Shown here piece by piece: positions 42,783 to 51,274 of a stretch of 64,000 nucleotides of DNA. The translations under genes were made by a program, and so were the position numbers. The notes under the pieces were generated by a model. It was not told the DNA's origin. It searched no databases and saw nothing but the letters and a program-made list of their open reading frames with translations. Origin of the DNA: VRUE01 sp036271315 (GTDB lineage: Bacteria; Actinomycetota; Thermoleophilia; Solirubrobacterales; 70-9); NCBI GenBank assembly GCA_036271315.1, contig DATBAV010000034.1, forward strand, positions 27,151 through 91,150, read 5' to 3'. Numbering within the stretch: position 1 is the first letter of the stretch; each line of letters begins with the position of its first letter.

Positions 42783-44435
42783 ATGCGGGTTATCGAGCGA
42801 AGGATCGGACTCCTCTTCGCCGGCTTCCTCCTCTGCTTCTGCGTGATCGGAGCTCGCGCCTTCTGGCTACAGGGAGTGCAGGGTTCGAAGCTCGCCTCCG
42901 AGGCGATCAGCCAGCAGACCGAAGCGATCGCCCTGCCCAGCCTGCGCGGCAGCCTGCTCGACCGCCGTGGCAACGCCCTCGCCGCATCCGAAGACGCGGC
43001 GACGATCTTCGCCGTGCCGCCGGAAGTCAATAAGCCCGCCCTGGCGGCGGAAAAACTTGCGCCGATCCTGGGCCTTGACCAGCGCAAGGTGCTGAGCGCG
43101 GTGACCGCGGAAACGACCTACTCGGTGCTGGCCAAAAAGGTCGATCTGCCGACAGCCAAGCGGATCGAACGGCTTGACCTGCAGGGCATCGGGCAGGACC
43201 CCGACAGCCGCCGCACCTACCCGCAGGGTGAGCTGGCAGCACAGGTGATCGGTGCCGTCGGCTCTGAAAACCAAGGCCTGACCGGGCTCGAGCTGGGCGA
43301 GGAATCCGTGCTGCACGGGACCGACGGCGAACGCCGCATCGTCACCGACGCTACCGGCGAACCGATCCGGCTCGAAACCGCCCACGAAGCCGAAGACGGC
43401 GAAAACATCCAGCTGACGCTCGATCCGGCGATCGAGCAGAAGACCGAGGAAGCGCTGGGCGAAGTTGGCGAAACCTACGCGCCAAAGGGCGCGACCGCGA
43501 TCGTCATGGACCCGCGCAACTCGCAGATCCTGGCGATGGCGAACTGGCCGCCGGTCGACCCCTCCGACCTCTCCAGCGCCAGCCCCGAAGACCTGATGAA
43601 CCGGGCGACCGGCTTCAACTACGAGCCGGGCTCGACCTTCAAGGCGTTCACGGTCGCGGCGGCGCTCGAAGAAGGCCTGGTGACGCCGGAGTCGTCCTTC
43701 TACCTGCCCTCGCAGCTGCACGTCGCCGATCGGGTGATCGAAGACGCCGAGGCGCGGCCGCCGATAACCCTGACCGTCGGCCAGATCCTCGCCCAGTCCT
43801 CGAACGTCGGCGCCGTGACGATCGGGCTGAAACTGGGCGCCGAACGCTTCAGCAAGTGGATCGACCGCTTCGGCTTCGGCCGCCGCACGGGGGTCCAGTA
43901 TCCCGACGAGGAAATCGGGCTGGTGCCGAAGCTGGACGAATACTCCGGCTCGACCATGGGCAACCTGCCGATGGGCCAGGGCCTCTCGGTGACGCCGATG
44001 CAGATGATGGCCGGCTACCAGGCGATCGCCGACGGCGGCATCCTCAAGCGGCCGCAGCTGATCGAGAAGATCGGCGAAGAAAAGGTGCACGAGCCGAAGG
44101 GGCACCGCGTGATCAAAGCCGAGGTGGCGGCGCAGGTGCGCGAAATGCTCGAGGGGGTGCTGGAAGCCGGCGGCACCGCTTCGGAGGTGAGCGTGCCTGG
44201 CTACAAGCTGGCGGGGAAGACGGGAACGGCGCAGGTGGCGGAAGACGGGACTTACTCGGAAACGAAGTACGTGGCCTCGTTCATCGGGTTTGCGCCGGCT
44301 CAGGATCCGCAGCTGTTGGTTTCGGTGATTGTGGATCAGCCGCAGGGGGAAATTTACGGGGGGTCTGTGGCGGCTCCGGCGTTCGGCAAAATCGCGGCGT
44401 TTGCTCTTCCCTATCTCGGGGTTCCGGCGGAATAA
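42783..44435 (+). CDS. ftsI: Septal peptidoglycan transpeptidase (class B PBP, FtsI/PBP3)
   Basis: A 550-residue class B penicillin-binding protein. It has an N-terminal membrane anchor (IGLLFAGFLLCFCVIGARAF), a dimerisation domain with RGSLLDRRGNALA, and a transpeptidase domain. The active site is complete: S284-T-F-K287, S339-S-N341 and K479-T-G481. It cross-links peptidoglycan at the septum. Glutamate is coded mostly by GAA here, unlike neighbouring genes. Element E follows the stop and separates it from murE. Confidence 0.95.
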   Translation: MRVIERRIGLLFAGFLLCFCVIGARAFWLQGVQGSKLASEAISQQTEAIALPSLRGSLLDRRGNALAASEDAATIFAVPPEVNKPALAAEKLAPILGLDQRKVLSAVTAETTYSVLAKKVDLPTAKRIERLDLQGIGQDPDSRRTYPQGELAAQVIGAVGSENQGLTGLELGEESVLHGTDGERRIVTDATGEPIRLETAHEAEDGENIQLTLDPAIEQKTEEALGEVGETYAPKGATAIVMDPRNSQILAMANWPPVDPSDLSSASPEDLMNRATGFNYEPGSTFKAFTVAAALEEGLVTPESSFYLPSQLHVADRVIEDAEARPPITLTVGQILAQSSNVGAVTIGLKLGAERFSKWIDRFGFGRRTGVQYPDEEIGLVPKLDEYSGSTMGNLPMGQGLSVTPMQMMAGYQAIADGGILKRPQLIEKIGEEKVHEPKGHRVIKAEVAAQVREMLEGVLEAGGTASEVSVPGYKLAGKTGTAQVAEDGTYSETKYVASFIGFAPAQDPQLLVSVIVDQPQGEIYGGSVAAPAFGKIAAFALPYLGVPAE

Positions 44436-44440
44436 CGAGG

Positions 44441-44550
44441 GGGCGTCGGGTGCCCCTCCCGGCTCAACTTTTCGATGGGGGACTGGTCTGCTGGCGCCGC
44501 GAGGTGGGCGCCGAAAAAGTACAAGCCGCCGGGAGGGGCACCCGACGCCC
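44441..44550. repeat. Dispersed hairpin element, copy E (subtype II)
   Basis: Outer arms 44441-44463 and 44528-44550 are a perfect 23-bp inverted repeat. The core is in plus orientation with CTCAACTTTTCGA (one T shorter than the others), CTGCTGGCGCCGCGAGG and CCGAAAAAGTACAAGCCG. It fills most of the ftsI-murE gap. Its left arm starts 6 bp after the ftsI stop. Confidence 0.9.
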
Positions 44551-44568
44551 TACCTAGAATCCGGCGGT

Positions 44569-45996
44569 ATGAGATTGGACGCGCTTGTCGCGGAGATTGC
44601 GGGGGCTCGGATTGTCGGGGACTCCTCCGTTGAGGTGGCGTCTCTCGCTTATGACAGCCGAAAAGTGGGGCCCGGGACACTGTTTTTCTGCGTGCCGGGG
44701 GAGAAGGTCGATGGGCATGAGTTCGGGGCGGCGGCAGTCGAAGGCGGGGCTGTCGCTCTGGTTGTTGAGCGAGAGCTTGATGTTGACGTGGCGCAGGTGG
44801 TGGTCCCTGACGCGCGGGTGGCGATGGCGCCGCTGGCGGCTCGGTTTTGGGGGGATCCGACGGCTGAGCTGCGGGTCGTGGGGGTGACGGGGACTAATGG
44901 GAAGACCACGACCGCGTTCTTGCTGCGCGAGATCTTGGAGGCGGACGGGGTCCAGACCGGGTTGCTCGGCACGGTGCGGCAGGTGGTCGGTGGGGTGGCG
45001 GAGGAGGTTGAGCGGACCACGCCGGAGGCGGTCGATCTGCAGGGGACGTTCAGGCGGATGCTGGAGGCGGGGGACAAGGCTTGCGTGATGGAGGTTTCCT
45101 CGCACGCGCTGGCGCTGCACCGGGCGGACTCGATTCGTTTTGAGGTCGCCCTGTTCACGAACTTGACCCAGGACCACCTCGACTTTCATGTCGACATGGA
45201 GGACTACTTCCGGGCCAAGCGGCTGCTCTTCGAGATGGAGCCGGGGGCGGCGGTCGTCAACGTCGATGATGAGTACGGGCGGCGGCTGGCGGCGGAATTC
45301 GATTGCGTGACCTTCTCCGCTGAGGGAGTCAATGCGGACTTCACAGCTGCGGACGTCTCTTTCGATGCTGGCGGTGCCGAGTTCTCGGTTGGCGGGACCT
45401 CTGTCCGGACTCGCCTGCCGGGGCACTTCAACGTCGCCAACGCGCTTGGTGCCTTTGCCGCCGCCGGCGAGCTCGGTGTCTCGGCCGAGGACGCCGCCGC
45501 CGGGTTGGCGCGGGCGGAGCGGGTGCCGGGGCGGTTCGAGCCGATCGACGAGGGGCAGGCTTTTGCGGTCCTGGTCGACTACGCGCACACGCCCGACTCA
45601 CTGGAGAACGTGTTGCGGGCGGCGCGGCGGCTGAGCGAGGGGCGGGTGCTCGCCGTCTTCGGCGCCGGTGGCGACCGCGACCGCGATAAGCGGCCGAAGA
45701 TGGGGCGGGCGGGCGCCGCGCTCTCCGACCTGGCGATCGTCACCTCCGACAACCCGCGCTCCGAGGACCCCGGGGCGATCATCGCCGAGATCCTCGGCGG
45801 GGTCGAGAACGGCGCCAACGTTGAGGTCGAGCCCGACCGCCGGGCGGCAATCGCGCTGGCGCTCGGGCAGGCCCAGCCCGGCGACACCGTGGTGATCGCG
45901 GGCAAGGGGCACGAGCAGGGCCAGGAGTTTGAGGACGGCCGCAAGCTGCCCTTCGACGACCGCGAGGTCGCCCGCGCGGAGCTGCGCCGGCTTTGA
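44569..45996 (+). CDS. murE: UDP-MurNAc-tripeptide synthetase MurE, meso-DAP type
   Basis: A 475-residue Mur ligase that adds the third residue to UDP-MurNAc-L-Ala-D-Glu. The ATP loop is GVTGTNGKTTTAFLL and the central region has SSHALALHRADSIRFE. The substrate-selecting motif is DNPRSEDP, which marks meso-diaminopimelate use. ATG 44569 gives MRLDALVAEIAGARIVGDSS, the expected N-terminus; the frame is open through element E but that part is not homologous. GTG/GGG-rich codon use in the first 500 bp differs slightly from the rest. Confidence 0.95.
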   Translation: MRLDALVAEIAGARIVGDSSVEVASLAYDSRKVGPGTLFFCVPGEKVDGHEFGAAAVEGGAVALVVERELDVDVAQVVVPDARVAMAPLAARFWGDPTAELRVVGVTGTNGKTTTAFLLREILEADGVQTGLLGTVRQVVGGVAEEVERTTPEAVDLQGTFRRMLEAGDKACVMEVSSHALALHRADSIRFEVALFTNLTQDHLDFHVDMEDYFRAKRLLFEMEPGAAVVNVDDEYGRRLAAEFDCVTFSAEGVNADFTAADVSFDAGGAEFSVGGTSVRTRLPGHFNVANALGAFAAAGELGVSAEDAAAGLARAERVPGRFEPIDEGQAFAVLVDYAHTPDSLENVLRAARRLSEGRVLAVFGAGGDRDRDKRPKMGRAGAALSDLAIVTSDNPRSEDPGAIIAEILGGVENGANVEVEPDRRAAIALALGQAQPGDTVVIAGKGHEQGQEFEDGRKLPFDDREVARAELRRL

Positions 45997-47402
45997 GGCT
46001 CGGCGCCGAGCAGATCGCCGAAGCGTGCGGGGCGGAGATCCTCGCTCGCGGCCAGGGCGGCACCCCAACCCGGGCGACGATCGGCTCGGGCGAGACCGGG
46101 CCCGGCGACCTCTTCTTCGGCCTACCTGGCGAGCGTGTCAACGGCGGCGAGTTCGCGGGAGCCGCGATCGAGGCGGGCGCCTGGGGCGTCGTCGTCGATC
46201 CGTCGCTGACTTCGCACTTGTTCGCCAATGGCACGAATAAACGCGAAGTCAGCGATGGGGTCCGTGATGCCTGGGTCTTTACCGCGGCGGACCCTCTCGC
46301 TGCGCTTCAGGGTCTCGCCCGGGTCTGGCGGCGCGAGCTCGGCGCCCGCGTCGTCGGCGTCACCGGCTCGGTTGGCAAGACCTCGGTCAAGGACATCGCC
46401 CGGGCGCTGCTACCGGGGCGCGTGCACGCCAACCGCGAGAACCTCAATACCGAGATCGGGCTGCCGCTGACCGTGCTGGAAGCGCCCGACGACACGGAGG
46501 CCCTGGTCTTGGAGATGGCGATGCGCGGCGCCGGCCAGATCGCCGAGCTGGCCGCGATCGCCGAGCCCGAAGTGGCGGTGATCACCAACGTCGGCCCGGT
46601 CCACGTCGAGCTGCTCGGCTCGGTCGAGGCGATCGCGGCGGCGAAGGCAGAGGTCCTGACGGCGCTGCCGGCCGATGGAACCGCGGTCGTGCCGGCCGAG
46701 GCCGGCAAGCTGGAGCCGCACCTGGCCGCGGCGCCGCGGCTGTTGCGCTTCGGCGCCGGCGGCGACGTCTTCGCGGTGGAGAGCGGGGTCTCGGACGGCA
46801 TCACCGAGGCGCTGATCGAGACGCCGGTGGGACGCCAGGCCTTCCAGTTCCCCTTCACCGAGGCGCACAATCTCGACAACGCACTGGCGGCTGTCGCGGC
46901 CGGGGTGGCGCTGGGTGCGCCGCTTGCCGAGATGGCCGACCGCGCTGCGAACATAGGCTTCTCACGCTTTCGGGGCGAGCGCCTCGAGATGGGCGACGGA
47001 ATCGTCCTTGTGAACGACTGCTACAACGCCAACCCGGTCTCGATGCGCGCCGCGCTCAGTCACCTCGCTTCGCTCGAGGGGGAACGACGGATCGCGGTTT
47101 TGGGCGAGATGGCCGAGCTTGGTCCCGGCGCCCCCGGTTACCACCGTGAGGTCGGGGAGAGCGCCCGCGCCGGCGGCATCGACTTGCTGATCGGCGTCGG
47201 TGAGCAAGCTCGGGACTACGGGCCGGACGAGCTGCTGGGCACGCCCGACGAGGCGGCCGAATGGCTCGCCGCGCAGGCTGAACCAGGCGACACGATCCTG
47301 GTCAAGGGCTCGCGCTCAGCTGGCCTCGAGGCTGTAGCCGAGACGCTGGGGGAGCTGCTGGAGTCCCCGGGGGGCGACGAGGACGCGCCCGACCATGGGT
47401 GA
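45993..47402 (+). CDS. murF: UDP-MurNAc-tripeptide-D-Ala-D-Ala ligase MurF
   Basis: A 469-residue Mur ligase that adds D-Ala-D-Ala to complete the pentapeptide. The ATP loop is GVTGSVGKTSVKDIA and the C-terminal domain includes LVNDCYNANPVSMRAAL and AVLGEMAELG. The TTG start overlaps the murE stop as TTGA. Near residues 70-90 there is an extra segment (SLTSHLFANGTNKREVSDG) encoded by a perfect inverted repeat at 46203-46255. It lies in a surface region before the ATP domain, so activity is probably kept. Confidence 0.94.
   Translation: MRLGAEQIAEACGAEILARGQGGTPTRATIGSGETGPGDLFFGLPGERVNGGEFAGAAIEAGAWGVVVDPSLTSHLFANGTNKREVSDGVRDAWVFTAADPLAALQGLARVWRRELGARVVGVTGSVGKTSVKDIARALLPGRVHANRENLNTEIGLPLTVLEAPDDTEALVLEMAMRGAGQIAELAAIAEPEVAVITNVGPVHVELLGSVEAIAAAKAEVLTALPADGTAVVPAEAGKLEPHLAAAPRLLRFGAGGDVFAVESGVSDGITEALIETPVGRQAFQFPFTEAHNLDNALAAVAAGVALGAPLAEMADRAANIGFSRFRGERLEMGDGIVLVNDCYNANPVSMRAALSHLASLEGERRIAVLGEMAELGPGAPGYHREVGESARAGGIDLLIGVGEQARDYGPDELLGTPDEAAEWLAAQAEPGDTILVKGSRSAGLEAVAETLGELLESPGGDEDAPDHG
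46203..46255. repeat. In-frame hairpin inside murF
   Basis: Perfect 13-bp arms TCGCTGACTTCGC and GCGAAGTCAGCGA flank a 27-base loop. Inside the loop TTGTTCG and CGAATAA form a near-perfect second stem. The nested design resembles the dispersed elements but the inner sequence differs. Confidence 0.7.
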
Positions 47403-48369
47403 AGTCCTGATCGCCGGCATGGCGGCGATGCTGATCTGCATCTTCCTCGGCCCCAAGTTCATCGAGTACCTGCGGGTGAAGGAGTTCGGCCAGCACATCC
47501 GCGAGGACGGGCCGCAGGAGCATCACGCCAAGGCGGGCACGCCGACGATGGGCGGCCTGATCATCTTCGCCTCGATCTGCGTGCCCTACCTCGTCCTCTC
47601 CGATCGCGACGCGCAGAGCATGGCCGTCTTCGGCGTGGCGATGGGCTGCGCGGCGATCGGCTTCGCCGACGACTTCATCAAGATCGTCAAGCGACGCTCG
47701 CTCGGCCTCTCGGCCCGCTGGAAGATCCTTCTGCAGCTCTTCCTCGCGTTTGGCCTCTGGTGGGTCGCCCGCCACGAGGTCGGCCTCGAACCGATCCTCT
47801 TCTTCCGCATCGGCGGCGCCACGGTCGACCTCGGCCCGGTCCTCTACTTCGTCCTCGTCTTCCTCGTCATCGGCGGCACCTCCAACGGGGTCAACCTCAC
47901 GGACGGCCTCGACGGCCTCGCCGCCGGCTCCTGCGCGATCGTCCTGCTCGCCTACACGGCGATCGCCTTCGTCACCAACGAGCAGCAGAACCTCGCCCTG
48001 CTCTCCGCCTGCCTGGTCGGTGCCTGCATCGGATTCCTCTGGTACAACGCCTTCCCGGCATCCATATTCATGGGGGACACCGGCTCACTCGGATTGGGGG
48101 GCGCAATCGGCGCCCTCGCGGTGATGACCCAGACCGAGGTGCTGCTGATCATCATCGGCGGCATCTTCGTGATCGAGGCGCTCTCGGTCGCAATCCAGGT
48201 CTTCTCCTTCAAAACCTTCCGTCGCCGCGTGCTGCTGATGGCACCGCTGCACCATCACTTCGAGATGATGGCTTGGTCGGAGACCAAGATCATGCTGCGC
48301 TTCTGGATCGTGGCTGCTGTTTGTTCGGGGATTGGGTTCACGCTTTATCAGCAGTCGATTGGGCGGTAG
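47395..48369 (+). CDS. mraY: Phospho-MurNAc-pentapeptide transferase MraY
   Basis: A 324-residue membrane enzyme that makes lipid I from UDP-MurNAc-pentapeptide and undecaprenyl phosphate. It has about ten membrane segments and the catalytic loops GTPTMGGLIIF, GFADDFIKI, NLTDGLDGLA and the MAPLHHHFEM motif. Length is slightly short but complete. The start overlaps murF by 8 bp. Element F follows the stop. Confidence 0.96.
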   Translation: MGEVLIAGMAAMLICIFLGPKFIEYLRVKEFGQHIREDGPQEHHAKAGTPTMGGLIIFASICVPYLVLSDRDAQSMAVFGVAMGCAAIGFADDFIKIVKRRSLGLSARWKILLQLFLAFGLWWVARHEVGLEPILFFRIGGATVDLGPVLYFVLVFLVIGGTSNGVNLTDGLDGLAAGSCAIVLLAYTAIAFVTNEQQNLALLSACLVGACIGFLWYNAFPASIFMGDTGSLGLGGAIGALAVMTQTEVLLIIIGGIFVIEALSVAIQVFSFKTFRRRVLLMAPLHHHFEMMAWSETKIMLRFWIVAAVCSGIGFTLYQQSIGR

Positions 48370-48376
48370 GTCGGCT

Positions 48377-48489
48377 GGGGAGGGTCCGGTGCCCCTCCCG
48401 GCTCAACTTTTTCGGTGAATTGGCTGGGCCGTCCGAGGTTGGATTGCCGAAAAAGTACAAGCCGCTGGGAGGGGCACCGGACCCTCCCC
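48377..48489. repeat. Dispersed hairpin element, copy F (subtype II)
   Basis: Outer arms 48377-48399 and 48467-48489 are a perfect 23-bp inverted repeat. The core is in plus orientation with GGCTCAACTTTTTCGG and GCCGAAAAAGTACAAGCCG. It lies between mraY and murD, starting 7 bp after the mraY stop. A further 50 bp before murD shows no clear promoter. Confidence 0.9.
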
Positions 48490-48539
48490 AACGGAGTTGC
48501 CGCACAGGGTCGACGAGCTAGGGGGCGAAGGTATTCCCG

Positions 48540-49907
48540 ATGAGTACATGCCCACCCAGAAAGCCCAGGCCGGAGCTGCCTAAGGGGCCGTTTCTGGTGG
48601 TGGGGCTGGCCCGGTCCGGACAGGCCGCCGCTCGACTCCTCGCGGGTCGGGGCGAGACCGTCGTGGCGGTCGATTCGGGATTTCCCGATGGGGCGGCAGG
48701 ACTGCGGGAGGTTGGTGTCGAAGTCGTCCTGGATGCAGATGGAATTGCGCTCCTCGAGGGGGCGCGGACTGTGGTCAAGAGCCCGGGTGTGCCGCGGGAG
48801 GCGCCGGTGATCGCGGCCGCTCTGGAGCGGGGGATCGACGTCCTGGGGGAGCTGGAGCTCGCCTGGCGGGCGGTTCCCAATCGCTTCGTTGCGGTGACCG
48901 GGACGAACGGCAAGACGACCACGGTCGAGCTGCTCGGCCACATCTATCGCTCTGTGGCCGAGCCGGTTGCGGTGGCCGGAAACGTCGGCACGCCGCTCTC
49001 TTCCTTGACCGGTGAGATCGAGCCGGATGCGACGGTGATCTGCGAGGCATCGAGCTTTCAGCTCGAGGACAGCGTCGCCTTCGCGCCCGAGTGCGCGGTC
49101 TTTCTCAACCTCGCGCCCGATCACCTCGACCGGCACGGCACGCTCGAGGCCTACCTGGCGGCCAAGTTGCGGATCTTCGCCAACCAGGGCAACGACGACG
49201 TCGCCGTCTACAACGCCGACGACCCAGAGCTGGCCGGCGTCGACCTCGGCGGTTGCGGGCGGCGCATCGCCTTCTGTCACGGCGCCGCTCCCGACTGCGA
49301 AGTCGCCGTCGCCGAGGGAACGGTCTTCTACGACGGCGAGCCGTTGCTCGCCGTTTCCGAGCTCGGCCTCTTCGGCGAGCACAACGTCGAGAACGCGATG
49401 GCCGCTGCCGCCGCAGCGCTCTCGATGGGGCTCGACCGCGAGGCGGTGCGCGAGGGGCTGCGCAGCTTTGCCGGCGTGCCGCACCGGCTCGAGCAGGTGG
49501 CCGAGATCGGCGGGGTGCGCTTCGTCAACGACTCCAAGGCGACCAACGTCGCCTCGGCCACGGTCGGCCTGCAGGCCTTCGGCGGCGGGGTGCGGGCGAT
49601 CCTCGGCGGCAGCGAGAAGGGCGAGGCCTACGCGCCGTTGCTCGACCCGGTCCGCGAGTGCTGCAGCGCCTGCTACCTCACCGGTGCCTCGGCCGGGCGC
49701 CTCGCCGAGGCCCTGGCGCCGGCGATCGCCGGCGGCGTCGAGCTGCACCTCTGCGAGGACCTCGAAGAAGCGACGCGCCTCGCCGCCGCCGCGGCCCAGC
49801 CCGGCGAGACCGTGCTGCTCTCGCCCGCCTGCGCCAGCTTCGACGCCTTCGAGAACTTCGAACAGCGCGGCGAGCGCTTCCGGCAGATCGTCGCGGAGCT
49901 GGCGTGA
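48540..49907 (+). CDS. murD: UDP-MurNAc-L-Ala-D-Glu synthetase MurD
   Basis: A 455-residue Mur ligase that adds D-glutamate. The N-terminal Rossmann-like part opens FLVVGLARSGQAAARLL. The ATP loop is VTGTNGKTTTVELL, followed by EASSFQLEDS and LNLAPDHLDRHG; the C-terminal domain has FVNDSKATNVASA and LLSPACASFDAFENFEQRG. It overlaps ftsW as GTGA. The first 14 residues (MSTCPPRKPRPELP) precede the fold and could be trimmed. Confidence 0.95.
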   Translation: MSTCPPRKPRPELPKGPFLVVGLARSGQAAARLLAGRGETVVAVDSGFPDGAAGLREVGVEVVLDADGIALLEGARTVVKSPGVPREAPVIAAALERGIDVLGELELAWRAVPNRFVAVTGTNGKTTTVELLGHIYRSVAEPVAVAGNVGTPLSSLTGEIEPDATVICEASSFQLEDSVAFAPECAVFLNLAPDHLDRHGTLEAYLAAKLRIFANQGNDDVAVYNADDPELAGVDLGGCGRRIAFCHGAAPDCEVAVAEGTVFYDGEPLLAVSELGLFGEHNVENAMAAAAAALSMGLDREAVREGLRSFAGVPHRLEQVAEIGGVRFVNDSKATNVASATVGLQAFGGGVRAILGGSEKGEAYAPLLDPVRECCSACYLTGASAGRLAEALAPAIAGGVELHLCEDLEEATRLAAAAAQPGETVLLSPACASFDAFENFEQRGERFRQIVAELA

Positions 49908-51274
49908 GCGCTCGCGCCCTCTCGCTCGGTGGCTTCGCCGCCGGCAGGAAAACCAAGAAGGCCAAGGGCAAGAAGAAGCGCTCCCGTGCCGCATCCCCCT
50001 CGACCGAGTACAGCCTCCTGCTGACCGCCACCCTCTGCCTGCTCGCGCTCGGCGCGGTGATGGTCTTCTCGGCCAGCTCGACCACGCAGATCCTCAGCAA
50101 CGGCAACCTCGCCGAGAGCGCCTTCTATCTCAAGCGCACGCTGATCTTCGGCGCCTTCGGCCTGCTGGCGATGCACCTCAGCGCCCGCCACGGTTTGACC
50201 GCGATCCGCCGCCTCACGCCGGCCCTGCTCGTCGCCTCGCTCTTCCTCCTGCTCGTCGTCCTCTTCGCCGGCTCCAGTGCCAACGGCGCCAGCCGCTGGA
50301 TCGGGCCGGGGTCGCTGCAGTTCCAGCCCTCGGAGCTGGCCAAGGTGGCGCTGATCCTCTACGGGGCCGACCTGCTCGCCCGCGAACCGAAGCGAGTGCG
50401 CTCGCTGCAGGGGCTGATGCCCTTTCTGCTCGTTGTCGGCACCGCCTGCCTGCTGGTCATGGCCGAGCCCGACATGGGCACGACGATGGTGATCGCCTTC
50501 TCGGTCGCCGCCACCCTGATTGCCGCCGGGACCCGCCCAATCGACCTCGGCAAGATCGCCCTTGTCCTCGGCGGGCTTGCCCTGCTGCTGACCGTGGTCG
50601 AGCCCTATCGCATGGCGCGCCTGACCGGCTTCCTTCATCCAGGTGCCGACGCGGCCGGCACTGGCTTCCAAGCGGCCCAGGCGAAGATCGCCCTCGGCTC
50701 GGGCGGCATCTTCGGCGTCGGCATCGGCAACGGCGTGGCGAAGGCCGGCTTTCTGCCCGAGGCCCACACCGACATGATCTCCGCGGTTATCGGCGAGGAG
50801 CTCGGCATGGTCGGCATCTTCGGCGTCGTCGGCCTCTTCGGCCTCTTCGGCTACGCCGGCCTGCGAGTGGCGCAGAAAGCCAAGGACCGCTACAGCAAGC
50901 TGCTCGTCTCCGGCCTCACCTCGCTGATCCTGGTGCAGGCGACGATCAACCTCTTCGCCGTGATGGGCCTGGCGCCGCTGACCGGCGTGCCGCTGCCCTT
51001 CGTCTCCTACGGCAACAGCAGCCTGCTGGCGACGCTCTTCGCGGTCGGCCTGATCCTCAATGTCGCCCGCGGTGGAAGAGCAACCGCCGCGGCGCGCCCG
51101 GGTCGCGCCTCTGGCGCTGGCAAACTGCGCGTCGTCGAGGGCGGGCGTCCCACTGGGGCCCGCAAAAGGAGCAAACCGAGCCGTGGAAAAAGCGCCCAGA
51201 GTCGTAGTGGCAGCGGGGGGAACCGCAGGCCACGTCGTGCCAGCGATGGCCGTCGCCGACGAGCTTCGGGCTAG
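49904..51274 (+). CDS. ftsW: Septal peptidoglycan glycosyltransferase FtsW
   Basis: A 456-residue SEDS-family membrane protein that polymerises lipid II at the septum with FtsI. A basic N-terminal stretch precedes about ten membrane segments. SEDS landmarks include WIGPGSLQFQPSELAKVALI, AEPDMGTTMVIA, the AHTDMISAVIGEELGMVG loop, and GLAPLTGVPLPFVSYGNSS. The C-terminal tail is strongly basic (RKRSKPSRGKSAQSRSGSGG). Its last 92 bp are shared, in another frame, with the start of murG. Confidence 0.94.
   Translation: MSARALSLGGFAAGRKTKKAKGKKKRSRAASPSTEYSLLLTATLCLLALGAVMVFSASSTTQILSNGNLAESAFYLKRTLIFGAFGLLAMHLSARHGLTAIRRLTPALLVASLFLLLVVLFAGSSANGASRWIGPGSLQFQPSELAKVALILYGADLLAREPKRVRSLQGLMPFLLVVGTACLLVMAEPDMGTTMVIAFSVAATLIAAGTRPIDLGKIALVLGGLALLLTVVEPYRMARLTGFLHPGADAAGTGFQAAQAKIALGSGGIFGVGIGNGVAKAGFLPEAHTDMISAVIGEELGMVGIFGVVGLFGLFGYAGLRVAQKAKDRYSKLLVSGLTSLILVQATINLFAVMGLAPLTGVPLPFVSYGNSSLLATLFAVGLILNVARGGRATAAARPGRASGAGKLRVVEGGRPTGARKRSKPSRGKSAQSRSGSGGNRRPRRASDGRRRRASG

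Noticed and set aside
48348..49994. 548-codon minus-strand frame over murD and element F
   Set aside because: MurD is unmistakable on the plus strand; the reverse frame has no homology and crosses the hairpin element.
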